From the NCBI RefSeq assembly GCF_039548895.1, contig NZ_JBCLVG010000002.1: a stretch of 64,000 nt of DNA. One strand, written 5' to 3'. Of the stretch, positions 57,792 to 64,000 are shown one piece after another (the stretch's first letter is position 1; every line of letters begins with the position of its first letter). The notes under the pieces are model-generated. The model searched no databases. It was not told where the DNA came from and saw only the letters and a list, made by a program, of their open reading frames with translations. The position numbers and the translations under genes are program-made. This stretch comes from Orlajensenia stereocauli (GTDB taxonomy: Bacteria > Actinomycetota > Actinomycetes > Actinomycetales > Microbacteriaceae).

Positions 57792-60062
57792 ATGACCGAC
57801 ACGACCACGACGCAGTCCACGGCATCCGTCGACGAGACCCTCGCGGCCCTCACCCTGGAGGAGAAGGCGTCGCTCACCAGCGGCGCCGACTTCTGGACCA
57901 CGAAGTCGGCACCCGGCGTGCCGTCGATCATGCTGACGGATGGCCCGCACGGCGTGCGCAAGCAGCGTGCGAACGGCGACCACCTGGGCATCACCGACAG
58001 CGTTCCGGCCACCTGCTTCCCGCCGGCCGTGGCGCTCGGCTCCAGCTGGGACGTGAGCCTGCTCGAGCGCGTGGGCATCGCCCTCGGTGAGGAGTCCGTC
58101 GCCGAGAACGTGGGCGTCCTGCTCGGCCCCGGCATCAACATCAAGCGCTCCCCGCTCGGCGGCCGCAACTTCGAGTACCTCTCAGAAGACCCGATCGCCT
58201 CGGGCGTGCTCGGCTCCGCCCTCGTGCGCGGCCTGCAGAGCCAGGGCGTCGGCGCATCGCTCAAGCACTTCGCCGCCAACAACCAGGAGGCCGATCGCAT
58301 GCGCGTCTCTGCCGACATCGACGAGCGTCCGCTGCGGGAGATCTACCTGCGCGGCTTCCAGCGCGTCGTCGAGGACGAGCAGCCCTGGACCGTCATGTGC
58401 TCCTACAACCGACTCAACGGCGTCTACACCTCTGAGGACCCCTGGCTGCTGAACACGGTTCTGCGTGACGAGTGGGGCTTCACCGGCCTCGTCGTCTCGG
58501 ACTGGGGCGCCGTCAATGATCGCATCGCCGGCGTCGAGGCCGGCCTCGACCTCGAGATGCCGTCGAGCAGCGGACGCACCGACGCCCAGCTCGTCGAGGC
58601 CGTGCGCTCGGGGGCTCTCGCCGAGTCCGTGGTCGACACCGCCGCCCGCCGGGCCATCGACCTGGCGTTCAAGGCCGTCGCCGGTGCCCGCGACGACGTA
58701 ACCTACGACGTCGACGCCCACCACGCCCTCGCCCGCGAGGCCGCCGGCGCATCGATCGTGCTGCTGAAGAACGACGGCGACCTGCTGCCTCTGGCGACGG
58801 ATGCCGCTGTCGCCGTGATCGGCGAACTCGCCCGCACGCCCCGCTACCAGGGCGCCGGCTCCTCGCTCATCAACCCCACGAAGCTCGACAACGCGCTCGA
58901 CGAGATCCGCGAGCTCGCGGCATCCGGAGCCGGGACCGTCACCTTCGCCGCCGGCTACACGGCCGATGGCGGCGAGGACGCGGCGCTCGTGGCCGACGCC
59001 GTCGCTGCCGCTGCCGCTGCATCCGTCGCCGTCGTCTTCGTCGGAGTGCCTGCCGAGCAGGAGTCCGAGGGCTTCGACCGCGAACACATCGAGCTGCCCG
59101 CCGAGCAGCTCGCCCTGCTCGACGCCGTGATCGAGGCCAACCCCAACACCGTCGTGGTGCTCTCGAACGGTGGAGTCGTGCGCCTCTCGGGATTCGCCGA
59201 CAGGGTTCCCGCCATCGTCGAGGGCTGGCTGCTCGGCCAGGCAGGCGGCGGTGCGGTCGCCGACGTCCTCTACGGAGCGGTGAACCCGTCGGGACGCCTG
59301 CAGGAGACCATTCCGGTGCGCCTGCAGGACACGGCGGCCTATCTCGACTTCCCGGGTGAGCACGGCCACGTGCGCTACGGCGAGGGCCTCTTCGTGGGCT
59401 ACCGCTGGTTCGACGCCCGCGAGATCGAGGTGTCGTTCCCCTACGGCCACGGCCTCTCGTACACGACCTTCGACTACTCCGACGTCTCCGTGACGACGGA
59501 TGCCGCCGGCCTGGTCGTGCGCCTGACGCTCACCAACACCGGAGGACGTGACGGCGCCGAGGTCGTTCAGGTCTACACCTCGCTGCCCGGCTCGGCCGTC
59601 GTGCGTGCCCCGCGCGAGCTCAAGGGATTCACCAAGGTCGCCCTCGCCGCCGGTGAGAGCCGGGCCGTCGAGGTGGCCGTGCGCCGCGAGGATCTCGCCT
59701 ACTTCGACACCCGCGTCGACCAGTGGGTCGTCGAGGGCGGCTCGTACACGGTGGAGGTCGGGGCGTCGAGCCGCGACATCCGTGGCACGTCGTCCGTCGA
59801 GGTCTCGGGCGATGCCGTTCGCGTGACCCTCGACATGAACTCGTCGATCGGAGAGCTGATGGCGCACCCGGTCGCCTCGCAGTTCATCATGCAGGCCATG
59901 GCATCACAGGGTGAGGGGTTCACCTCCGCCCTGATGGACGACCCCGGCATGTTCAAGATGATGGAGTCGTTCCCCATCGGACGCCTCGCAGGCTTCCCCG
60001 GCATGGGCATCGACCGCGACCAGATCGGGCAGCTGCTGGCGGCGGCGAACGCGGCCAGCTGA
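57792..60062 (+). CDS. glycoside hydrolase family 3 beta-glucosidase
   Basis: 756 residues, GH3 with N-terminal TIM-like domain, alpha/beta sandwich and a C-terminal fibronectin-like domain. Nucleophile Asp is in GLVVSDWGAVND and the acid/base Glu is near GVPAEQESEGFDREHIELP. PCFPPAVALGSSWD and PLGGRNFEYLSEDPIASG-type blocks are typical. No signal peptide, so it acts on imported oligosaccharides in the cytoplasm. The last 70 residues (GELMAHPVASQFIMQAM to GIDRDQIGQLL) form an extra tail found in some cytoplasmic relatives. ATG 57792 has GGAG (57784-57787). Confidence 0.94.
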   Translation: MTDTTTTQSTASVDETLAALTLEEKASLTSGADFWTTKSAPGVPSIMLTDGPHGVRKQRANGDHLGITDSVPATCFPPAVALGSSWDVSLLERVGIALGEESVAENVGVLLGPGINIKRSPLGGRNFEYLSEDPIASGVLGSALVRGLQSQGVGASLKHFAANNQEADRMRVSADIDERPLREIYLRGFQRVVEDEQPWTVMCSYNRLNGVYTSEDPWLLNTVLRDEWGFTGLVVSDWGAVNDRIAGVEAGLDLEMPSSSGRTDAQLVEAVRSGALAESVVDTAARRAIDLAFKAVAGARDDVTYDVDAHHALAREAAGASIVLLKNDGDLLPLATDAAVAVIGELARTPRYQGAGSSLINPTKLDNALDEIRELAASGAGTVTFAAGYTADGGEDAALVADAVAAAAAASVAVVFVGVPAEQESEGFDREHIELPAEQLALLDAVIEANPNTVVVLSNGGVVRLSGFADRVPAIVEGWLLGQAGGGAVADVLYGAVNPSGRLQETIPVRLQDTAAYLDFPGEHGHVRYGEGLFVGYRWFDAREIEVSFPYGHGLSYTTFDYSDVSVTTDAAGLVVRLTLTNTGGRDGAEVVQVYTSLPGSAVVRAPRELKGFTKVALAAGESRAVEVAVRREDLAYFDTRVDQWVVEGGSYTVEVGASSRDIRGTSSVEVSGDAVRVTLDMNSSIGELMAHPVASQFIMQAMASQGEGFTSALMDDPGMFKMMESFPIGRLAGFPGMGIDRDQIGQLLAAANAAS

Positions 60063-60093
60063 TCGGACACGCTCGCTCGGTCCTCATGACCCG

Positions 60094-60193
60094 CCCGTTG
60101 AGGGCCGAGCGAAGCGACCGCCCGAAGCGCAACCAAGGTGGCGCGACCGTCGATGCGCTTCGACCGCGCGCTGCGCGCGGGCCTCAGCGAACG
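60094..60193. repeat. intergenic cruciform repeat, locus M (B+A')
   Basis: Reversed type-B half (60094-60130) and a reversed type-A half (60155-60193) whose arm is GCGCGCTGCGCGC instead of GGAC-type. Convergent gap between the GH3 gene and lldD. Confidence 0.85.
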
Positions 60194-60216
60194 GGAGAGG
60201 CGGCGGGGACCGCCCC

Positions 60217-61548
60217 CTACTTCTTGACCGGCGCCTTGCGAGGCGCAGCCGCCCGCGGGGTGCGCACGACAGTGGGCTTCGCGGAGGCCGCAGCGGCAGC
60301 GGCATCCGTCACCCCGCGCGCGATCGGCGTGAGGCGCGCGAGCTGCGTGACGTGCTGGGGGCCGAGCTCGTCGAGCGAAGCCACCTCGAGCAGCTTCATG
60401 GTGCGCACGATCTCGGTGCGCAGGATCTCGATGGTCTTGTCGACGCCGCGTCGGCCGCCGGCCATGAGTCCGTAGAGGTAGGCGCGTCCGATGAGCGTGA
60501 AGCGCGCGCCGAGCGCGATCGAGGCGACGATGTCGGCGCCCGACATGATGCCCGTGTCGAGGTGGACCTCGAGGTCGGAGCCGACCTCGCGGGCGACATC
60601 CGGCAGCAGGTGGAAGGGGATCGGTGCGCGGTCGAGCTGGCGTCCGCCGTGGTTCGAGAGCACGATGCCGTCGACTCCGCGGTCGGCGAGCAGCTTCGCA
60701 TCCGCGACGGTCTGCACGCCCTTCACCACGATCTTCCCGGGCCAGATGCCGCGGATGATGTCGAGGTCGTCGAAGGAGATCGTGGGGTCCATGGCCGAGT
60801 CGAGCAGTTCGCCGACGGTGCCGCCGGTTGACGACAGCGAGGCGAACTCGAGCTTGGGCGTGGTGAGGAAGTTGATCCACCATGCCGGCCGCGGCAGAGC
60901 GTTGATCACCGTGCCCGGGGTGAGCTGCGGCGGGATCGAGAAGCCGTTGCGCTTGTCGCGGTGACGGGCGCCGGCCACGGGGGTGTCGACGGTGAAGAAC
61001 AGGGTGTCGAAGCCGGCGGCGGCAGCGCGGCGGGCGAGCTCGTAGGAGATCTCGCGCTCGCGCATCACGTAGAGCTGGAACCAGTTGCGGCCGACCGGAT
61101 TGGCCTTGCGCACGTCCTCGATCGACGTCGTGCCGAGGGTCGAGAGGGTGAACGGGATGCCGGCGGCTCCGGCGGCACCGGCTCCGGCGACCTCGCCCTC
61201 CGTCTGCATCATGCGGGTGAAGCCTGTCGGCGCGATGCCGAACGGCAGGGCGCTCGGCCCGCCCAGCACCTGGCGGGTGGTGTCGACGACGGGAACGTTG
61301 CGCAGGATCGACGGGTGGAACTCGATGTCCTGGAACGCCTGCCGCGCTCGCTTCAGCGAGATTTCGCCCTCGGCCGAGCCCTCCGTGTAGTCGAACGGCG
61401 CCTTGGGCGTGCGGCGCTTCGCGATGGCGCGCAGGTCTGCGATGGTGAGCGCCTTCTCGAGCCTGCGATCGGTCGGGTTGAACGTCGGCGTCTTGAATCT
61501 CATGAGCTCGGCGAGCTCGGCCGGCTTCGGGATCTGGCGCTGGACCAT
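60217..61548 (-). CDS. lldD: FMN-dependent L-lactate dehydrogenase (alpha-hydroxyacid oxidase family)
   Basis: 443 residues. Oxidises L-lactate to pyruvate, electrons going to the respiratory chain. FMN-binding and catalytic blocks: FGIAPTGFTRMMQTEGE, WFQLYVMRERE, VVKGVQTVADAKLL and VDGIVLSNHGGRQLDRAP with the catalytic His, then LDTGIMSGADIVASIALGA and GRAYLYGLMAGG. A 30-residue Ala/Pro/Lys tail is extra. ATG 61548 has GAGGA 5 nt upstream. A GTG at 61560 overlapping the regulator stop is a second possibility. It forms an operon with the FadR-type regulator. Confidence 0.93.
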   Translation of the reverse strand: MVQRQIPKPAELAELMRFKTPTFNPTDRRLEKALTIADLRAIAKRRTPKAPFDYTEGSAEGEISLKRARQAFQDIEFHPSILRNVPVVDTTRQVLGGPSALPFGIAPTGFTRMMQTEGEVAGAGAAGAAGIPFTLSTLGTTSIEDVRKANPVGRNWFQLYVMREREISYELARRAAAAGFDTLFFTVDTPVAGARHRDKRNGFSIPPQLTPGTVINALPRPAWWINFLTTPKLEFASLSSTGGTVGELLDSAMDPTISFDDLDIIRGIWPGKIVVKGVQTVADAKLLADRGVDGIVLSNHGGRQLDRAPIPFHLLPDVAREVGSDLEVHLDTGIMSGADIVASIALGARFTLIGRAYLYGLMAGGRRGVDKTIEILRTEIVRTMKLLEVASLDELGPQHVTQLARLTPIARGVTDAAAAAASAKPTVVRTPRAAAPRKAPVKK

Positions 61549-61556
61549 GGGGTTCC

Positions 61557-62381
61557 TCACTGTTCTGCTGTGCGCCGGGAGAGGGCGATGTGCCCGGTTC
61601 CGGTGGGGGCGGCGACGACAGCTGTCGTCTCGGGTGTCGGCGGGGCCTCGGCGACGAGGGCCGTCTGCGTGTAGTAGCCGGTGATGTGCGAGTGCACGCG
61701 GGCGCGGGCAGTGAGGGCGTCGCCGGCCGCGATGGCACCCAGGATGCCCCGGTGCTCCTCGCGCAGTCGCTCAGCCGTCGCCTCCCAGTCGTCGATGACG
61801 GCGAGGCCGGCCTGAACGTAGCCCTCGATCGACGAGCGCAGGCCGGCCATCATCGCCGTCACGACCTCGTTGCCGGATGCCGCTGCCAGCGACACGTGGA
61901 ACGCGGCGTCGAGCGCCAGGAACTCCTGCGGGGTGAGCTCGGGGGAGTCCATCGCGTCGAGCAGGCGCTCCGACTGCTCGAGGTCGGGGCTCGCGGAGTC
62001 GGCGACGTCGGCCACGACCGCGGCCTCGAGCACGAGGCGGGTCTTCACGACGTCGCGCACCCGGAATCCCTGGGCTGCGACCTGCAGCCGGAGCAGTGCG
62101 CTCATGGCGCCCTGCGGGGTGGCGACGATGATGGCGCCGGCGTTCGGGCCCGATCCGGTCTGGGTGCGGATGAGGCCCATGGCCTCGAGCACGCGCACCG
62201 CCTCGCGCACGCTCGAGCGACCGACACCGAGATCGGAGGCGAGAGTGCGCTCGGGCGGCAGGTGATCGCCGGGGGAGAGGGTGCCGTCGAGCAGCTGCGC
62301 CTCGACGTGCGCCAGCACGGACTGCCAGGCGCGGAGGTCGTCGACGGGGGCGGGGATGGTCGCTGCATCGGTCGAGCTCAT
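61557..62381 (-). CDS. FadR/FCD-type GntR regulator of lldD (LldR/PdhR-like)
   Basis: 274 residues. Winged HTH: GDHLPPERTLASDLGVGRSSVREAVRVLEAMGLIRTQTGSG (in parts). FCD effector domain follows with the metal-binding Asp/His pattern (FLALDAAFHVSLAAASGN; REEHRGILGAIAAGD; RVHSHI). Probably senses lactate. Two copies of the operator TGTGGTCTGACCACA stand right upstream, so it represses itself and lldD. The ATG at 62381 is supported by GAGAGGC (minus strand) upstream. Confidence 0.92.
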   Translation of the reverse strand: MSSTDAATIPAPVDDLRAWQSVLAHVEAQLLDGTLSPGDHLPPERTLASDLGVGRSSVREAVRVLEAMGLIRTQTGSGPNAGAIIVATPQGAMSALLRLQVAAQGFRVRDVVKTRLVLEAAVVADVADSASPDLEQSERLLDAMDSPELTPQEFLALDAAFHVSLAAASGNEVVTAMMAGLRSSIEGYVQAGLAVIDDWEATAERLREEHRGILGAIAAGDALTARARVHSHITGYYTQTALVAEAPPTPETTAVVAAPTGTGHIALSRRTAEQ

Positions 62382-62397
62382 TCCGGCACCGCCTCTC

Positions 62398-62412
62398 TGT
62401 GGTCTGACCACA
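62398..62412. promoter_or_regulatory. regulator operator 1 (O1)
   Basis: Perfect palindrome TGTGGTCTGACCACA (7-1-7). It carries the TGGTNNGACCA core of PdhR/LldR-type regulators and overlaps the -10 box end and the start site of the lldD operon promoter. Confidence 0.85.
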
Positions 62413-62439
62413 GTACCGCTGTGGTCTGACCACATGCAA
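62410..62439 (-). promoter_or_regulatory. promoter of the regulator-lldD operon
   Basis: On the minus strand: -35 TTGCAT (62434-62439), 18-nt spacer, -10 TACTGT (62410-62415), start near 62403, giving a leader of about 22 nt containing the GAGAGGC Shine-Dalgarno. Confidence 0.65.
62420..62434. promoter_or_regulatory. regulator operator 2 (O2)
   Basis: Second identical copy of the 15-bp palindrome, 22 bp (two helical turns) from O1 centre to centre. It fills the spacer between the -10 and -35 boxes. Confidence 0.85.
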
Positions 62440-62545
62440 GCGCATCGCCCGGTGAGACCGGGTCGCACCCCAGCGGCCGAAGCGAACGAGTGAAGCGTCC
62501 CTCACGCCCATTCCCGTCGCGGCGGAACTGCGCCACCATGGGGTC

Positions 62546-63004
62546 ATGGTGGATTACGCAGACCCGCAGTGGTCGTCAGCCCGGCTGAGCGACCGCGAGC
62601 GTGAGGAGGCAGTGCAGCGATTGTCGATCGCCCGCGGCGAGGGACGCCTGACTCCCGAGGAGTTCGACGCCCGCGCCAGGTCGGCACGTGCCGCATTGAC
62701 TCGAGGCGAGCTCGACCCGCTGTTCGCCGACCTGCCCGTGGCCGCCGCACCCCGGTACGACGCGGCACACGGAGCTCCGGCATCCGTCGACCCAGAGCCT
62801 CGAACGCCACGAGTGCGTCCACTCGGCGGCCCGATCGGCGCCACGATCATGGCACTGGTGCCGTTCGTCGCCGTGCTGCTGTTCTTCCTCGCCGGCTACT
62901 GGGGCAGCTTCGCCTGGTCGTGGCTGTGGTTCCTGCTGGTTCCACTCGCGGGAATCATCATTTACGGCCCGGCCGCCGAGTACCGCTCGCGCGACCGCCG
63001 CTGA
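62546..63004 (+). CDS. DUF1707 (SHOCT-like) membrane protein
   Basis: 152 residues. The N-terminal domain RLSDREREEAVQRLSIARGEGRLTPEEFDARARSARAALTRGELDPLFADL (in parts) is the DUF1707 pattern. Two membrane helices follow (MALVPFVAVLLFFLAGYWGSF and WLWFLLVPLAGIIIYG). Common actinobacterial envelope protein of unknown function. Start at ATG 62546; CACCAT 6 nt upstream is a weak -10 candidate. Confidence 0.87.
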   Translation: MVDYADPQWSSARLSDREREEAVQRLSIARGEGRLTPEEFDARARSARAALTRGELDPLFADLPVAAAPRYDAAHGAPASVDPEPRTPRVRPLGGPIGATIMALVPFVAVLLFFLAGYWGSFAWSWLWFLLVPLAGIIIYGPAAEYRSRDRR

Positions 63005-63022
63005 CGAGCCGCTCGTCCACGC

Positions 63023-64000
63023 CTAGCGTTCTGCCTGCCCGGCGGCTCGAACCGCGACCGGCGTCTGGGCGAGCCGCACGTGCACCCGCTGACCGAAATC
63101 CAGCCGCTCATCGGCCGCGTGCTGCATCCGCAGCGCCACGCCGCCGTCTGTCAGCAGGAGCGTACGTCGCAGGCTGCCGAGGAAGGTGCTCTCCTGTACG
63201 ACGGCCGGCAGCCCAGTCGAGTCCGACAGGCTCACGCTCTCGGGACGGATGAACACCTCGACCGGTCCGTCGGCGTGCGCGGCGATGAGTGGCAGGTCTG
63301 CGCCGAGCGCGTGCACCCGATCGCCCTTCACGATGCCGGGAACGGTGCTGCTGAGGCCGACGAACGCGGCGACGATGGCCGATGCCGGTCGCAGGTAGAG
63401 CTCCTCCGGGGTGCCGACCTGCTCGATGCCGCCCGCGTCCATCACCGCGATGCGATCGGAGATCGCCAGCGCCTCCTCCTGGTCGTGGGTGACGAACACC
63501 GTGGTGATGCCGAGTCGCAGCTGGATGCGGCGGATCTCGTCGCGCAGTTGCACTCGAACCTTCGCATCCAGGGCCGAGAGCGGCTCGTCGAGCAGCAGTA
63601 CGCGCGGCTCGGTGACCAGAGCACGCGCGAGGGCGACGCGCTGCTGCTGCCCGCCGGACAGTTGATGCGGGTAGCGATCAGCGAGGTGCTCGAGCCCGAC
63701 GAGGGCGAGCGAGTCACCACCACGGCGGCGGGCATCGGCACGGGCGACCCGGCGCATCCGGAGCCCGAACATGACGTTGCCGAGCACGGTGAGGTGTGGG
63801 AACAGCGAGTAGGACTGGAACACCATGCCGATGTCGCGATGATTGGTGGGCACGCGGGAGACGTCGGCGCCGTCGATGAGCACGCGACCGCCGTTGGACT
63901 GCTCGAGCCCGGCAAGCACGCGGAGGGCCGTCGTCTTGCCGCAGCCCGACGGGCCGAGCAGGGAGACGAACTCGCCGGGTGCGATGGCGAGGTCGACGCC
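63023..64000 (-). CDS. ABC importer ATP-binding protein (CUT1/PotA/PhnT type), partial
   Basis: At least 326 residues; the N-terminus lies beyond base 64000. The frame is open to the edge and includes Walker A GPSGCGKTT, Q-loop MVFQSYSLFPHLTV, signature HQLSGGQQQRVALARAL, Walker B VLLLDEPLSALDAKVR and the switch THDQEEALAISDRI. A C-terminal TOBE-type domain (IRPESVSLSD, FLGSLRRTLLLTD) identifies an importer ATPase for polyamines, phosphonates or sugars. Which one cannot be told without the neighbours. Confidence 0.93.
   Translation of the reverse strand, partial: GVDLAIAPGEFVSLLGPSGCGKTTALRVLAGLEQSNGGRVLIDGADVSRVPTNHRDIGMVFQSYSLFPHLTVLGNVMFGLRMRRVARADARRRGGDSLALVGLEHLADRYPHQLSGGQQQRVALARALVTEPRVLLLDEPLSALDAKVRVQLRDEIRRIQLRLGITTVFVTHDQEEALAISDRIAVMDAGGIEQVGTPEELYLRPASAIVAAFVGLSSTVPGIVKGDRVHALGADLPLIAAHADGPVEVFIRPESVSLSDSTGLPAVVQESTFLGSLRRTLLLTDGGVALRMQHAADERLDFGQRVHVRLAQTPVAVRAAGQAER

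Noticed and set aside
58182..59867. A 561-codon frame antisense to the GH3 gene
   Set aside because: Composition is the mirror of the GH3 codons, with no start signal or family match.
59699..61738. A 679-codon minus-strand frame over lldD and the GH3 gene end
   Set aside because: Arg/Pro-rich shadow of lldD in another frame, without homology.

Overview
The window is 64 kb of high-GC DNA from an actinobacterium. It probably belongs to the family Microbacteriaceae. Four things point there: very high GC in third codon positions, frequent GTG/TTG starts, pervasive use of the GGATGCC/GGCATCC word inside genes, and an actinobacterial coproporphyrin-type heme pathway with a Cys-rich ferrochelatase. 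No rRNA, tRNA, CRISPR array, insertion sequence or prophage was recognised. This looks like ordinary chromosome.

Layout. 1-2.7 kb: tail of an M13 metallopeptidase, a SxxK serine hydrolase, an AlkD-like DNA repair protein and a VOC protein. 2.9-5.1 kb: glycyl-tRNA synthetase and a GNAT acetyltransferase. 5.1-17.1 kb: all enzymes from glutamyl-tRNA to heme (hemA on the minus strand; hemE, cgoX, chdC, cpfC, hemC, hemD, hemB, hemL on plus), interrupted by three small envelope-protein genes. 17.3-23.1 kb: small membrane proteins, an AlkZ-like protein, an AcuI-like reductase, an ABC-2 exporter and a PEP-mutase-like enzyme. 23.3-30.8 kb: TetR/DHA2 efflux pair, class V aminotransferase, LssY_C protein, TrhO, YbhB, LysE exporter. 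30.9-36.7 kb: enoyl-CoA hydratase-like enzyme and the methylcitrate-cycle set prpD, prpB, prpC, then a thioesterase. 36.8-42.4 kb: AI-2E transporter, SRPBCC protein, alpha/beta hydrolase, HxlR/DoxX pair, phytoene-desaturase-like oxidoreductase. 42.6-46.4 kb: a large secreted beta-helix protein and a LysR regulator. 46.5-57.6 kb: putA, RimB/RimK pair, GntR/Lrp regulators, an arginine-hydrolase/rocD operon, peptide transporter. 57.1-64 kb: TetR plus GH3 beta-glucosidase, FadR-type regulator plus lactate dehydrogenase, DUF1707 protein, ABC ATPase cut by the window end.

How the genes work together. The heme genes make one pathway through coproporphyrin. The guanidino hydrolase, RocD and PutA could carry arginine through ornithine and P5C to glutamate. 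PrpDBC handle propionyl-CoA. LldD oxidises lactate under a double-operator repressor.

The most unusual signals are not genes. (1) A 26-bp perfect inverted repeat at the start of rocD hides a strong Shine-Dalgarno sequence in front of an in-frame GTG. (2) A family of two-armed, cruciform-like intergenic repeats at 13 places sits in every convergent gene gap longer than about 50 nt, with compensated stem changes. (3) About twenty genes appear leaderless, with a -10 hexamer 6-7 nt before the start codon. All calls come from reading the sequence; no database search was run.
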